Shown one piece after another: positions 37,143 through 46,838 of a DNA stretch of 64,000 nt. The translations under genes and the position numbers were made by a program. The notes beneath the pieces were generated by a model. The model saw only the letters and a list, made by a program, of their open reading frames with translations, did no database searches and was not told the origin of the DNA. Position 1 is the first letter of the stretch. Every line of letters begins with the position of its first letter. Origin of the DNA: Gemmatimonadota bacterium (GTDB lineage Bacteria > Latescibacterota > UBA2968 > UBA8231); contig JABJJN010000040.1 in NCBI GenBank assembly GCA_018660835.1, positions 221,586-285,585 on the forward strand, in the 5' to 3' direction.

Positions 37143-38147
37143 ATGACCGAGCCAACGAAAACAGAATCCTCCACTCGCCAGCTCAGCTTCCGCGAAGCCA
37201 TCATCGAGGCCATGGCACAGGAGATGCGGCACGATGATTCAGTTATCCTCATCGGCGAGGATGTGGGGCCCTCAGGGGGGATCTTTAAGTGCAGTGAAGG
37301 GTTGTTCGACGAATTTGGCCACGACCGCGTGATTGATGCACCGATCTCCGAAGCAGGCTATATCGGCGTAAGTGTCGGTGCCGCCATGACCGGACTGCGC
37401 CCGATTGCGGAACTCATGTTTGGCGATTTCTCCCTGCTGACGATGGATCAACTCGTCAACCAGGCAGCTAAGATCCGATACATGACAGGTGGTCAGTGCA
37501 AGGTGAGTCTGACCGTGCGGTTGACAATGGGTGCGGGCCGCTCCTCGGCGGCGCAGCATTCGCAGAGCCTGCACGCCCTGTTCGCGCATATTCCAGGTCT
37601 CAAGGTTGCCGTCCCCTCCTGTCCGTACGACGCGAAGGGCCTCTTGAAAGCAGCCATCAGAGATGACAACCCTGTGCTCGTATTCGAAGACAAGATGATG
37701 TACAACGATGTCGCGGGGGTACCTGAGGACGACTATGTCGTCGAACTGGGCACTGCCGTGGTTCGTCGCCAAGGAACGGATGTCACATTGATCGGGACAT
37801 CGAGCATGGTGGGCGTCGCCCTTGAAGCTGCGCAACAGCTGGCAGACCTCGGCATCAGCGCCGAGGTTGTCGATCCGCGCACGCTGTTCCCTCTGGACAC
37901 CGAGGCACTTGTCGCATCGGTCAAGAAGACCGGATACGCGATCATCGTCGACGAAGGCGTACAGCGCTACGGTGCAACTGGAGAGATCGCCGCAACCCTG
38001 CAGGAGCACGCCTTCGATTATCTGGACGGTCCTGTCCTTCGGATCGGTGCGGCAGACGTACCCGTGCCATTCTCGCCGCCTCTGGAGTTGCCAACCATCC
38101 CTGACGCGACGCGTGTTGTGGATGCCGTGCAGTCCTTGCGCAGATAG
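37143..38147 (+). CDS. pdhB: Pyruvate dehydrogenase E1 component, beta subunit
   Basis: The 334-residue beta subunit completes the TPP active site with E1 alpha. It shows FREAIIEAMAQEMRHDDSVILIGEDVG, FDEFGHDRVIDAPISEAGYIGVSVGAAMTGLRPIAELMF (the transketolase pyrimidine-binding region, with the catalytic Glu in the second segment), SAAQHSQSLHALFAHIPGLKV and the C-terminal transketolase domain (GTSSMVGVALEAAQQLADLGISAEVVDPRTLFPLD). The start codon ATG lies directly after the alpha stop, so translation is probably coupled. It ends 29 bases before the SDR gene. The complete pair supports oxidative decarboxylation of a 2-oxoacid, most likely pyruvate. Confidence 0.94.
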   Translation: MTEPTKTESSTRQLSFREAIIEAMAQEMRHDDSVILIGEDVGPSGGIFKCSEGLFDEFGHDRVIDAPISEAGYIGVSVGAAMTGLRPIAELMFGDFSLLTMDQLVNQAAKIRYMTGGQCKVSLTVRLTMGAGRSSAAQHSQSLHALFAHIPGLKVAVPSCPYDAKGLLKAAIRDDNPVLVFEDKMMYNDVAGVPEDDYVVELGTAVVRRQGTDVTLIGTSSMVGVALEAAQQLADLGISAEVVDPRTLFPLDTEALVASVKKTGYAIIVDEGVQRYGATGEIAATLQEHAFDYLDGPVLRIGAADVPVPFSPPLELPTIPDATRVVDAVQSLRR

Positions 38148-38176
38148 CCCTCACACCAAACAAAGGTCTACCCAGC

Positions 38177-39094
38177 GTGTCGAATCCCGTTTGCCTGGTT
38201 ACCGGATCAAGTAGTGGCATCGGTGCCGCCGTCGTTGATGAGTTTGCCCGACACGGCTACGATATCGTCGTCAACTACAATTCCGGCCAGGATCGCGCTG
38301 AGGCGATCGCCGAGGATCTACGTCAGAGCCACGGCGTGCAAGCGCTCTGCATCGGCGCCAATCTCGCAGAGCGCGACGCTCCCTTCCGCCTGGTCGATGA
38401 AGCAGTCGGGCATTTCGGTCGACTCGACGTGGCCATCAGCAACAGTGGCGTCGCGAACTATATAAAGGACGAGAAATCTGGAGAGTTGATCCGCCATCGT
38501 TTTCACGAATGTCCACCGGAACATCTCGATTTGGAGATGGATCGTGTGCTGAACCTCAACTTGAAGGGTGCCTATCGCTTCGGCCAGCGCGCGCTCAAGC
38601 ACATGATTGATTTCGCCCAGGCACAACAGCAAGCGGGAGAAGTCCCCCACCACCGTAGCCTGCTATTCATCACGTCCGTGTCAGATATTGCGCCCGAGAC
38701 CACGCGCATTCCGTATGGTGTGAGCAAAGCCGGCCTCAACCATGCCGTCGTTGGTGCAGCTTTTGAAGGGGGGCCTCACAACATCACGTCGAACGCGCTG
38801 CGACCGGGTGTCGTAGACACTCCCCTCACGGCACGCCCTTCAGGTATCACAGATCCTGCCACAGGAGAGGAATTTACCGTGGCACAGACCTATGGATTGA
38901 TGGCAGAGGGTGGCTCGCAGGCCCTTCCCTGGATCGCTAACCCTGATGATATCGCCGTCGCGGCGTATGCCTTCACCCAGATTCCCTATATGACCGGCCA
39001 GCTTGTTGCTGTTGACGGCGGCTTTACACTCGCAGGTGGCTTCCCCAATCGCGAGTTGTTCCTCAACGAGGGGCTTCGCCGCCGTCAGGGCTGA
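38177..39094 (+). CDS. Short-chain dehydrogenase/reductase (3-oxoacyl-ACP-reductase-like)
   Basis: The 305-residue SDR begins at GTG 38177. It has the NAD(P) fingerprint VTGSSSGIGAA at the N-terminus with an Asn-Tyr-Asn-Ser motif favouring NADPH (VVNYNSGQDRA), the NNAG-equivalent AISNSGVANY, and the catalytic tyrosine and lysine in YGVSKAGLNH, with Ser in FITSVSDIAP. The product is longer than typical (about 250) owing to a 40-residue insertion between the NAG loop and the active site (KDEKSGELIRHRFHECPPEHLDL). It follows pdhB closely and ends before a good terminator; the relation to acetyl-CoA production is a guess. Substrate unknown. Confidence 0.85.
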   Translation: MSNPVCLVTGSSSGIGAAVVDEFARHGYDIVVNYNSGQDRAEAIAEDLRQSHGVQALCIGANLAERDAPFRLVDEAVGHFGRLDVAISNSGVANYIKDEKSGELIRHRFHECPPEHLDLEMDRVLNLNLKGAYRFGQRALKHMIDFAQAQQQAGEVPHHRSLLFITSVSDIAPETTRIPYGVSKAGLNHAVVGAAFEGGPHNITSNALRPGVVDTPLTARPSGITDPATGEEFTVAQTYGLMAEGGSQALPWIANPDDIAVAAYAFTQIPYMTGQLVAVDGGFTLAGGFPNRELFLNEGLRRRQG

Positions 39095-39123
39095 CGAGGG
39101 CACCCACAGCAAAGCACAATGAG

Positions 39124-39160
39124 AAAGGCGGCGCCCCCAGAAGGGGTGCCGCCTTTTGTT
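39124..39160 (+). terminator. Rho-independent terminator after the SDR gene
   Basis: A 14-bp stem with one G-T pair, AAAGGCGGC-g-CCCC / GGGG-t-GCCGCCTTT, loop CAGAA, ends in TTTTGTTT. The A-run on the left arm could make it work for the convergent ABC gene too. Confidence 0.9.
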
Positions 39161-39184
39161 TACCGTGTTGTCTGGACTGCTTGC

Positions 39185-39937
39185 TCAGTGTTCTTTGATG
39201 CTTCCCATGCGAATGTCGATGTCCTCGCGATTCGCGATACGCTCCAGAGCACCATCTCGAATCCAAGCCATGCGATCGGCTGCGGAGAGCATCTTGTCGT
39301 CATGGGTGACGGTGATAATCGTCGACCCCATCTCCTTCTGTAGCCCCTTCATGTGGTCGATGATGGACTGACCCGTGTTGCTATCGAGATTTCCCGTCGG
39401 CTCGTCTGCAAGGATGATGCGTGGCTTGTTCACGAAGGCCCGGGCAATGGCCACACGCTGCTGTTGGCCGCCTGAAAGCTCGGAGGGAAGGTGATGGGCT
39501 CTGTCGTCCAAGCCAACGATCTCCAGACACTCCATCGCCCGCTTCTCCCCTTCCGCCGTCGTCATTCCAGCGAAAATCGTTGGCAGGGCGACGTTCATCA
39601 AGGCACTCATGACGGGGAGCAGATTGTAGGTCTGAAAGATATATCCCAGCTCGAAGCACCGGACAGCGGCTAGTTTTTGCGGCGAAAGACTCTCAAGATT
39701 GACTCCCTCAATCAGGACTTCACCTGACGTTGGCGTCTGCAGAGCGCCGATCTGGTTGAAGAGTGTGCTCTTCCCCGAGCCTGAAGGGCCCATGATCGCG
39801 AAGAATTCGTTCTCATACACCTGCACGGAAAGACCACGCAAAGCGTGGACATGTGTTGATTCGTCCCGATTCTTGGCGTTGTAGACCATCGTCACGTCAC
39901 GAACGTCGACGATGACCTCACCTTTCGCCTGTGTCAT
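39185..39937 (-). CDS. ABC transporter ATP-binding protein, LolD/MacB-like
   Basis: A 250-residue ATPase of the LolD/FtsE/MacB family: Walker [11 protein letters not shown]-loop FQTYNLLP, the signature [19 protein letters not shown], Walker [14 protein letters not shown] and H-loop VTHD. It has the about 30-residue N-terminal region including a conserved aromatic strand ([23 protein letters not shown], split here only for description). Relatives work with permeases that have large extracytoplasmic domains, such as lipoprotein release (LolCDE) or efflux. The partner permease is not in the window, so the gene is orphaned. It converges with the SDR gene. Confidence 0.86.
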   Translation of the reverse strand: MTQAKGEVIVDVRDVTMVYNAKNRDESTHVHALRGLSVQVYENEFFAIMGPSGSGKSTLFNQIGALQTPTSGEVLIEGVNLESLSPQKLAAVRCFELGYIFQTYNLLPVMSALMNVALPTIFAGMTTAEGEKRAMECLEIVGLDDRAHHLPSELSGGQQQRVAIARAFVNKPRIILADEPTGNLDSNTGQSIIDHMKGLQKEMGSTIITVTHDDKMLSAADRMAWIRDGALERIANREDIDIRMGSIKEH

Positions 39938-40258
39938 AAGTTCAATCTCTACAGTCTTTTATGATCGTTTTTTCCAGTGCGCTATCTTGACCAAACCCAA
40001 GGGCGGTGGGTCCAATCTATGAGGGCAAAGTGGACTGGTCAAACCCGTTTGGCACCTACGGAGACAGTAGTCTGAATCCTCTCCGGCATCAAATGTGCAC
40101 TAAAACTGAACAGATCGTCGAAACTGCCGATAATACCAACAAGCAATGACTTGACGTCAAAAGCTACTATTTAGTATTCTACTAACGTTCATACTGCAAG
40201 ATACTGTGGATGAGGTGCCAGAGCCTTGACGCTAACATCCGCCTTAGGAGCCATTCAC
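39938..40258. other. Intergenic region between the ABC ATPase and the MerR-receiver gene
   Basis: The 321 bases hold no coding frame I can support. The right part carries the presumed promoter of the MerR-receiver gene (TTGACG at 40151-40156, itself part of the palindrome TTGACGTCAA). The left part contains only imperfect short repeats. Confidence 0.4.
40151..40180 (+). promoter_or_regulatory. Possible promoter of the MerR-receiver regulator
   Basis: TTGACG at 40151-40156 is part of the palindrome TTGACGTCAA; TATTCT follows with an 18-base spacer at 40175-40180. The palindrome overlapping the -35 box may be an operator, for instance for autoregulation. Confidence 0.35.
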
Positions 40259-40933
40259 ATGCCCGAAGAGCAATTGATCGATATCAAAGAAGTCGCTGAG
40301 ACCTTGGGCAAGTCCGTTGAATCTATCCGCAAGTACAAGAATTTTGGGATCATACGCGTGACTGACAAACGCGGAAATAAGGACCTGTTCGATCGCGACG
40401 AGGTCTTGAAAATCCGTGAACGGTTGCGTGAACTGAGACTCAGAGGGTTGTCCTTGTCACAGATCGCCGATCAGTTGGCGATTGCCCGGCAGGAAGCAAT
40501 GGGAGGTGGCGTTGTCACGGCAGGAGCCTCTGCCCCGCAGCGTGATCCCGAGCAGCCTATGCGGATTCTCATCGTCGACGATGAGGAGGAAGTTCGCGCC
40601 AGCATGCGCGAGTATCTGGAGAGCAACGGATTTGCCATCACCGAAGCAGCCGACGGTGAGGAAGCCTTGGCAAGGGCCTTTACAGAGAAGCCTGATTTAC
40701 TCCTGCTCGACCTCCGCTTGCCGAAGGTCGACGGATACCAAGTATGCCAGACACTCAAAGGGAATCCGATCACCTCCGTGATTCCCATCATTATGGTCAC
40801 CGCCCTCAATGCGACTCCGCAGAAGGTGAAGGGCATTGAATACGGTGCGGACGACTACATTGAGAAGCCCTTCGACCTCGAAGAGTTGCTGGCAAGAATC
40901 AAGATGGTCATGAGACGCCAACAAGTCGCCTGA
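40259..40933 (+). CDS. Regulator with N-terminal MerR-type HTH and C-terminal response-regulator receiver
   Basis: From ATG 40259 (AGGAG nine bases upstream) the product is 224 residues. Residues 1-75 form a MerR/BldC-like winged helix (EQLIDIKEVAETLGKSVESIRKY, then DLFDRDEVLKIRERLRELRLRGLSLSQIADQL). A Gly/Ala/Pro-rich linker (about 80-99) leads to a full receiver domain: acidic pair in IVDDEEEVR, phospho-acceptor Asp151 (LLLLDLRLPKVDG), Thr181 and Lys203 (DDYIEKPFD). Receiver domains usually precede the output domain, so HTH-first order is unusual. No cognate histidine kinase is adjacent. Likely a phosphorylation-controlled DNA-binding protein; target unknown. Confidence 0.85.
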   Translation: MPEEQLIDIKEVAETLGKSVESIRKYKNFGIIRVTDKRGNKDLFDRDEVLKIRERLRELRLRGLSLSQIADQLAIARQEAMGGGVVTAGASAPQRDPEQPMRILIVDDEEEVRASMREYLESNGFAITEAADGEEALARAFTEKPDLLLLDLRLPKVDGYQVCQTLKGNPITSVIPIIMVTALNATPQKVKGIEYGADDYIEKPFDLEELLARIKMVMRRQQVA

Positions 40934-41008
40934 ACACCTGCCTTACCTATCTGCTACTGAGGTAAGACGAGGCGTGACCTGAAGCTGGATGGCAATGAGT
41001 CTGAGAAT

Positions 41009-41046
41009 GGCGGGGTGGCGCGTGAGCGTTTACCCCGCCTTTTTAT
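41009..41046 (+). terminator. Terminator of the MerR-receiver gene overlapping the uvrB 3' end
   Basis: GGCGGGGT (41009-41016) pairs with ACCCCGCC (41032-41039), followed by TTTTTATT. The right arm and T-run lie within the last codons and stop of the convergent uvrB, so one DNA segment codes and terminates. Confidence 0.75.
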
Positions 41047-43039
41047 TACCCTCTGCCTCGTGCAATCGTGTGATCTCATCCCGCAACTGAGCGGCACGCT
41101 CAAAGTCGAGGGCCGCTGCGGCTTCGTTCATCTGCGCCTGGAGATCAGCCAGAACATCAGCCACGGCATTCTCAGCTACCACAGCATCCACGTCGATTGC
41201 CGGCGCTTCGGCGTAAGGATCGACACGCCGCACACTCTCGAGCACGGAGGTTTGCTGAATGATCTCCTCGCGTGTCCTGAGAATCGTCTGTGGTGTAATT
41301 CCATGCTCTTCGTTGTACTGCTCCTGGACACTTCGACGGCGGGTGGTCTCGTCGATAGTACGACGCATGGAGTTGGTCATCTTATCGGCATAGAAAATGA
41401 CGAGTCCCGCCGAGTTGCGAGCAGCGCGCCCAACCGTCTGCGTCAGCGCCTGCTCGGATCGGAGAAAGCCCTCCTTGTCAGCATCGAGAATCGCAACGAG
41501 GGAGACCTCCGGCAGATCGAGTCCCTCACGCAGCAAGTTGATTCCGACGAGGACATCGAATTCTCCCAGGCGCAGATCGCGCAGGATGGCGACGCGGTCC
41601 AACGTATCGATTTCTGAGTGCAGATAGCGGACACGAAAACCCATCTGCCCCAGATAATCAGTGAGTTTCTCTGCCATACGTTTGGTCAGCACCGTTGCCA
41701 GAATACGCTCGCCCCGCTCGGCCCGAGGACGAATCTCCCCCATCAAGTCATCGACCTGGTTCCCCAGTGGCCTGACATCGATCTGCGGATCGATCAGGCC
41801 CGTAGGTCGAATGACCTGCTCAACGACGACGCCTCCAGAACGCTCTAACTCGTAGGCGGCTGGTGTCGCGGAGACGAAGACCGTCTGCCCCATATGTTGC
41901 TCGAATTCATCGAAATAGAGAGGACGGTTGTCGTAGGCCGAGGGCAAGCGGAATCCGTGCTCAACAAGCATGTCCTTACGAGAGCGATCACCACGCCACA
42001 TGCCACGTACCTGCGGGATGGTCATGTGAGACTCATCCACCATGAGCAGATAGTCGTCGCCGAAATAGTCCATTAAAACGTACGGCGGTGCGCCGACCTC
42101 GCGATGATCCATGTAGCGAGAGTAGTTCTCGATACCAGGGCAATAACCGACTTCCTTGATCATCTCGACGTCGTACTTGGTCCGCGTCTCAATTCGGTGT
42201 GCCTCAACGAGCTTGTCATTTTCCTGCAGGTCAAGGCGCCGCCCCTCCAGTTCCATCAGGATGCCCTCGCAGGCACGTTCGATCTTGTCGTCGTCAGTGA
42301 TGTAGGCCTTGGCCGGATACAGTGTCACGCCCTTCCGTGTCTCAACAAGCTTTCCTGACACGGACTCAAGGATGGAGATCTGCTCCACTTCGTCACCGAA
42401 CATCTCGATTCGTATCGCCAGATCTTCAGCGGCTGGGACAACCTCGATCACATCTCCCCGGACGCGAAAACAGCCGCGCTTTAGCTCAAGATCGTTGCGT
42501 GTGTAGAAGATGTCGATCAACTGACGCAAGACGTCGTCACGCTCTACCTGATCCCCCACCTTGACGGTCAACTTCTTGGCTTCGAATTCCTTTGGCGAAC
42601 CAATTCCGTAGATGCAGGACACGGTGGCGACAATGATGACGTCTTTGCGCTCGAGCAGCGAACTGAGGGCCTTCAGGCGCAGGCGATCGATCTCTTCATT
42701 GATGTCGATCTCCTTTTCGATGTACGTATCCGACGCTGCTTTGTAAGCCTCAGGTTGGTAGTAGTCGTAGTAGGAGACGAAGTATTCCACCGCATTCTCA
42801 GGAAAGTAGCCCTGAAATTCGCCATAGAGTTGGGCAGCCAGCGTTTTGTTGTGGGAGATCACCAGCGTTGGACGATTCAGACGTTCGATGACGTTAGCCA
42901 TCGTGAACGTCTTGCCACTACCGGTCACCCCCAGAAGCGTCTGGCACCGATCGCCGCGCAGTATCCCCTCAGTGAGCTCATCAATCGCCTTGGGCTGGTC
43001 CCCTTGCGGCTTGTATTCGGAGTGCAGCTTAAATGACAC
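41030..43039 (-). CDS. uvrB: Excinuclease ABC subunit B
   Basis: UvrB is the damage-loading helicase-like subunit of nucleotide excision repair, acting with UvrA and UvrC. The 669-residue protein is complete: Walker [15 protein letters not shown] near 36-50, the beta-hairpin region [21 protein letters not shown] (residue groups near 95), helicase motifs [13 protein letters not shown] and RAARNSAG, and the C-terminal UvrC-binding coiled coil ([28 protein letters not shown]). It starts [22 protein letters not shown], the normal N-terminus. Upstream is a 24-bp tandem repeat array (43117-43229). SOS boxes were not recognised. Confidence 0.97.
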   Translation of the reverse strand: MSFKLHSEYKPQGDQPKAIDELTEGILRGDRCQTLLGVTGSGKTFTMANVIERLNRPTLVISHNKTLAAQLYGEFQGYFPENAVEYFVSYYDYYQPEAYKAASDTYIEKEIDINEEIDRLRLKALSSLLERKDVIIVATVSCIYGIGSPKEFEAKKLTVKVGDQVERDDVLRQLIDIFYTRNDLELKRGCFRVRGDVIEVVPAAEDLAIRIEMFGDEVEQISILESVSGKLVETRKGVTLYPAKAYITDDDKIERACEGILMELEGRRLDLQENDKLVEAHRIETRTKYDVEMIKEVGYCPGIENYSRYMDHREVGAPPYVLMDYFGDDYLLMVDESHMTIPQVRGMWRGDRSRKDMLVEHGFRLPSAYDNRPLYFDEFEQHMGQTVFVSATPAAYELERSGGVVVEQVIRPTGLIDPQIDVRPLGNQVDDLMGEIRPRAERGERILATVLTKRMAEKLTDYLGQMGFRVRYLHSEIDTLDRVAILRDLRLGEFDVLVGINLLREGLDLPEVSLVAILDADKEGFLRSEQALTQTVGRAARNSAGLVIFYADKMTNSMRRTIDETTRRRSVQEQYNEEHGITPQTILRTREEIIQQTSVLESVRRVDPYAEAPAIDVDAVVAENAVADVLADLQAQMNEAAAALDFERAAQLRDEITRLHEAEGNKKAG

Positions 43040-43558
43040 TGTCGGGCCAACTCCCAGAAGAACCAGAAATAGAGAATCAAACGGCCCGGTCGATACGCCT
43101 CGAATCTCGAGGCGAACCTCACATCGTTTCGTGAGGCGGACCTCACATCGTTTCGTGAGGCGGACCTCACATCGTTTCGTGAGGCGGACCTCACATCGTT
43201 TCGTGAGGCGACGTCACATCGTTCGCGAGCTTGCAGTATGCGAACTGCTTGCGGGCCAGTAAGATGCAGATGATCTGCGCGGCCGAATCTATCTGCGCCA
43301 TGCCCCCCTGTCAATCCGAGTCCTCCCTGATACAGAGGCCCACACTGACATCTTCACAAATGGCAGCAAAGCATGCCATCCTGGCAGTACCCATATCGAA
43401 GAGACTCTGAACGGAAATGTTCCTTATTGCTTGTTTTTACAATACTTAGGACATACATACACACTATGGTACAAGACTTGCAAGGCTAAGGACGAAAATG
43501 AGCCTGCCTTGGCAGGAAATTGAATGATCCCGTGTCAGATGAAAGAGAAGGCAACAGA
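43040..43558. other. Divergent uvrB-dnaK intergenic region
   Basis: The 519 bases hold the repeat array at 43096-43229 and a 14-base hairpin CCTGCC-tt-GGCAGG at 43503-43516 in the dnaK leader; CIRCE (TTAGCACTC-N9-GAGTGCTAA) is not present. No coding frame is supported: the frame crossing the array on the minus strand encodes only the artefactual peptide repeat RNDVRSAS. Confidence 0.6.
43096..43229. repeat. 24-bp tandem repeat array with internal inverted repeats, upstream of uvrB
   Basis: Four consecutive copies of a 24-bp unit start at 43117, 43141, 43165 and 43189 (core CCTCACATCGTTTCGTGAGG plus CGGA), followed by a decayed partial copy to 43229. Each unit contains CCTCAC...GTGAGG with an 8-base spacer. 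A related hairpin CGCCTCGA-atc-TCGAGGCG at 43096-43114 precedes the array. It is 78-190 bases upstream of the uvrB start and about 330 bases from dnaK. No spacers occur, so this is not CRISPR. Confidence 0.9.
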
Positions 43559-45514
43559 ATGGGTAAGGTAATCGGCATCGATCTTGGAACGACCAACTCG
43601 TGCGTGTCCGTCATGGAGGGCAAGGAACCTGAGGTCATTGCTAACTCCGAGGGAGGTCGCACAACACCCTCAATGGTTGGATTTGCCAATGACGGCGAGC
43701 GCCTCGTCGGCCAGACGGCAAAACGTCAGGCTGTTACGAATCCGACACGAACGGTGTTCTCTGTCAAACGCTTCATGGGCCGCCGCTTTGATGAGGTCGC
43801 CGAAGAGATCCGCGAGGTCCCCTTTACGGTAAAATCAGGCGCGCGCGACCTGGCATCCGTCGAAATCGACGGTGACGACTTTACGCCACCTGAGATCGCT
43901 GCGATCGTGTTGCAGAAGATGAAGGCCACGGCCGAAGACTATCTCGGCGAAGAGGTGACGCAGGCCGTCGTGACAGTACCCGCCTATTTCAATGATGCTC
44001 AACGGCAGGCCACGAAAGACGCGGCGACGATTGCCGGCCTTGAGGTACTGCGGATTGTCAACGAGCCCACAGCCGCGGCGCTGGCCTACGGCCTCGATCG
44101 TGAGACATCGAGCGAGAAAATCGCCGTCTATGACCTGGGCGGCGGCACCTTCGACATCTCGATCCTCGAGTTGGGCGATGGCGTGTTTGAAGTGAAGAGC
44201 ACGAATGGTGACACGCATCTGGGTGGTGATGACTTCGACCAAAAAATCATCGATTGGATTGCAGATGAGTTCCAGGATGCGGAAGGCATCGACCTGCGCC
44301 AGGATCCGATGGCACTGCAGCGATTGAAGGAAGCGGGCGAAAAGGCAAAGTGTGAGCTGTCCTCGGCCGGCACGACGGAGATCCATCTGCCATTCGTGAC
44401 AGCAGACCAGACCGGCCCAAAACACGTGCAGATGACGCTGACAAAGGCAAAGTTCGAACAGCTGGTCGAGGACCTCGTCGAACGCAGTAAGGGCCCTTGT
44501 ATCCAGGCCATGAAGGATGCCGGACTGAGCAACTCTGAGATCGACGAAGTGATCCTTGTCGGTGGCTCCACTCGAATGCCACTGGTTCAGGAAGCGGTAA
44601 AGGAAATGTTCGGCAAGGAGCCGCATCGCGGTGTCAATCCAGATGAGGTCGTGGCGCTCGGTGCCGCCATTCAGGCAGGTGTACTGGCGGGCGAAGTCGA
44701 TGATGTATTGCTACTGGATGTCACACCGCTGAGCCTGGGGATCGAGACGATGGGTGGCGTCCTGACGAAACTCATTGAGCGCAACACAACGATTCCGACC
44801 AAGAAGAGTCAGGTCTTTTCGACGGCTGCAGACAGTCAGCCCAGTGTCGAGGTGCATGTATTGCAGGGCGATCGCGAGTTTGCTAAGGACAATCGCAGCC
44901 TCGGACGTTTCCATCTTGACGGCATCCCCGCAGCTCCACGCGGGATGCCCCAGATCGAGGTCTCTTTCGATATCGATGCGAATGGTATTCTCAATGTCTC
45001 TGCAAAGGACAAAGGCACGGACAAGGAACAGAGTGTCCGGATCGAGTCCTCGAGCGGCTTGTCAAGTATTGAGGTCGAGCAGATGCAGAAGGACGCTGAG
45101 GAGAATGCCGAAGCTGACAAGGCGAAGCGCGAGCAGGTAGACAAACGCAATACCGCAGATCAACTAGTCTACGCCACCCAGAAATCCCTGGAGGAGCACG
45201 GAGACAAGCTGTCACCGGAGGACCGGGAGCCAATAGAGCAAGCAATGGACGCGACGAAGAAAGCGCTTGATGGCGATGACGAGGATCCCGGCACGGCTGC
45301 TGCCATCGATGCCGCCGTCGAGAATCTGCAGACCACATCGCAGAAAATAGCAGAGATTCTATACGCCGATGCCCAGGCGCAACAAGCCACTCAGGAGCAA
45401 GACCCGTCTGCGGCCACCGCTCACTCCGCTGCACAAGACTCTTCCTCTACAGAGGAGCAGAAGAAGGATCAGAAGCGCGACGATGCCGTTGATGCGGCCT
45501 ACGAAGTCGTCTGA
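43559..45514 (+). CDS. dnaK: Molecular chaperone DnaK (Hsp70)
   Basis: DnaK is the ATP-dependent Hsp70 chaperone working with DnaJ and GrpE. From ATG 43559 (GAGAAGG eight bases upstream) the protein is 651 residues: phosphate loops [17 protein letters not shown] and [16 protein letters not shown], adenosine motif [15 protein letters not shown], linker [14 protein letters not shown], substrate-binding domain ([21 protein letters not shown]) and lid, ending in a Gln/Ala/Ser-rich acidic tail with final AYEVV. dnaJ and grpE are not adjacent. A first in-frame ATG at 43520 lacks a ribosome binding site. Confidence 0.97.
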   Translation: MGKVIGIDLGTTNSCVSVMEGKEPEVIANSEGGRTTPSMVGFANDGERLVGQTAKRQAVTNPTRTVFSVKRFMGRRFDEVAEEIREVPFTVKSGARDLASVEIDGDDFTPPEIAAIVLQKMKATAEDYLGEEVTQAVVTVPAYFNDAQRQATKDAATIAGLEVLRIVNEPTAAALAYGLDRETSSEKIAVYDLGGGTFDISILELGDGVFEVKSTNGDTHLGGDDFDQKIIDWIADEFQDAEGIDLRQDPMALQRLKEAGEKAKCELSSAGTTEIHLPFVTADQTGPKHVQMTLTKAKFEQLVEDLVERSKGPCIQAMKDAGLSNSEIDEVILVGGSTRMPLVQEAVKEMFGKEPHRGVNPDEVVALGAAIQAGVLAGEVDDVLLLDVTPLSLGIETMGGVLTKLIERNTTIPTKKSQVFSTAADSQPSVEVHVLQGDREFAKDNRSLGRFHLDGIPAAPRGMPQIEVSFDIDANGILNVSAKDKGTDKEQSVRIESSSGLSSIEVEQMQKDAEENAEADKAKREQVDKRNTADQLVYATQKSLEEHGDKLSPEDREPIEQAMDATKKALDGDDEDPGTAAAIDAAVENLQTTSQKIAEILYADAQAQQATQEQDPSAATAHSAAQDSSSTEEQKKDQKRDDAVDAAYEVV

Positions 45515-45535
45515 TCCGCGACACATGTGATAACT

Positions 45536-45580
45536 AAAGCAAGGGGTTCCGGTGATCCGGAACCCCTTGCTTTCATTTTG
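45536..45580. terminator. Bidirectional terminator between dnaK and the MDR dehydrogenase
   Basis: A perfect 17-bp stem (45536-45552 with 45557-45573), loop TGAT, with TCATTTTG after it on the plus strand and AAAGC..A-rich on the other side. It serves dnaK and probably the convergent dehydrogenase. Confidence 0.88.
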
Positions 45581-45597
45581 TCTGTCAGGTCTGAGCG

Positions 45598-46629
45598 TCA
45601 GGGGCGCAGAATGATCTTGAGTCCCTGCTGACGCTCCATCATTTCGAATCCTTGCTGAAATTCGGCAAGTCCGAGTTCATGCGAGATCAGCTTCTCCCCA
45701 TCGATGGCGCCTGTCTCCATCAGTCGCAGAGATCGCTCCCAGGCACTTCGCCGTTGACCAATTCCGCCCGACACTTGTAGCTCCTTGTAGGATATTTTTT
45801 CGATATCCACTTCCACCTTGCGACCGGGCAATCCCATCAGCGTCACTCGGCCACGCTTTCTGACGACGTCGAAGGCGGTGTCGATCGCGGCAGCAACACC
45901 GGCACACTCGACAACCACATCTGCCCCGTAGCCCCTGGTAAGATCTGCTACGACGGCGCGGGGCTCTTGAGATTGCACATCGATTGTGTGGGCGATGCCA
46001 AGTTCATCGCGAGCAAAACGGAGTCGCTCTGCATCGCTGGAGGTCCCCAACAGAACAACCGTTCCTCCCTCTGCCATGGCAACCATCGACGCAAACAACC
46101 CCACGGGCCCTGGACCGATGACGACGACCGTATCCCCTGCCGTCACCCCCGCCTGCTCGATAACGGAGTGGACACAGCATGCGAGCAATTCAGTGAGGGC
46201 CCCTGCTTCGAAACTGACGCTCGGCGGCAGTTGATGGACGAAGGTCGCATTCACGATGGAGGCAAAGCAGCCATCGTGATAGTAACCCATGACCTGACGC
46301 TCGGGGCACATGTTGTATTGGCCGCCACGGCAGTAATCGCACTTTCCGCAGATAAAGACGCTGGGTTCACCGGTCACCCGATCCCCGATGGCCACCGTCC
46401 CATCCGTCGCCTCGCCCACAGCGACCACGGTCCCGGCGAACTCGTGCCCCATGACAACGGGCGTGCGGATATTGTAGTTGATCGTGTCGTGGTAGATGTG
46501 CAGATCCGATCCACATACACCGGCGGCTTCTACCTTGATCTGCACTTGCCCAGGTCCCGGAGCTGGGGGATCAATATCTCGTAACTCCACATGGCCATGG
46601 CCACGCGCCGCTTTTACCACAGCTTGCAC
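45598..46629 (-). CDS. Zinc-dependent medium-chain dehydrogenase (polyol/threonine-type)
   Basis: MDR enzymes oxidise an alcohol with NAD(P). Start GTG 46629 has GGGGAG about six bases before it; the frame open farther up is not preferred. The 343-residue protein has catalytic zinc ligands Cys (AGVCGSDLHIYH) and GHEFAG with Glu, the structural zinc set CGKCDYCRGGQYNMC, and the Rossmann motif GPGPVGLFASM around 168-178 with a downstream LLGTSSDAERL. The pattern fits sorbitol/xylitol/threonine dehydrogenases. Substrate is not determined. It converges with dnaK and is divergent from the hybrid kinase. Confidence 0.9.
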   Translation of the reverse strand: MQAVVKAARGHGHVELRDIDPPAPGPGQVQIKVEAAGVCGSDLHIYHDTINYNIRTPVVMGHEFAGTVVAVGEATDGTVAIGDRVTGEPSVFICGKCDYCRGGQYNMCPERQVMGYYHDGCFASIVNATFVHQLPPSVSFEAGALTELLACCVHSVIEQAGVTAGDTVVVIGPGPVGLFASMVAMAEGGTVVLLGTSSDAERLRFARDELGIAHTIDVQSQEPRAVVADLTRGYGADVVVECAGVAAAIDTAFDVVRKRGRVTLMGLPGRKVEVDIEKISYKELQVSGGIGQRRSAWERSLRLMETGAIDGEKLISHELGLAEFQQGFEMMERQQGLKIILRP

Positions 46630-46838
46630 GATACGCTCCCCTCTCAGAACACTCGAGATCAACTTCAGTTCGGCTCAGTATGCCCGTCATCGTTCAGCCC
46701 GTCAAGCAGTCATGATTTCGCGTGGGTGTTGAGCAGAAGGGTCATAGCGAGGCACTCCCATGCGCACGCAAGATGGTGGCGGACAGCGGATTCGCTGGGT
46801 ACATTGGAACTCCATCTTGAATAGGAGAAGCAAGCGAC

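Noticed and set aside
43117..43229. CRISPR array
   Set aside because: Units of 24 bp follow each other without spacers and no cas gene is near.
42925..43314. Protein encoded across the repeat array on the minus strand (RNDVRSAS repeats)
   Set aside because: The frame exists only because 24 is divisible by three; it overlaps the uvrB start, has no ribosome binding site and no protein-like sequence outside the repeats.
43230..43558. CIRCE or LexA operator upstream of dnaK or uvrB
   Set aside because: Neither TTAGCACTC-N9-GAGTGCTAA nor a GAAC-N4-GTTC type box is present.
46761..46838. Short frame starting at ATG near 46761 upstream of the hybrid kinase
   Set aside because: It runs into the kinase gene in another frame and lacks a convincing ribosome binding site.
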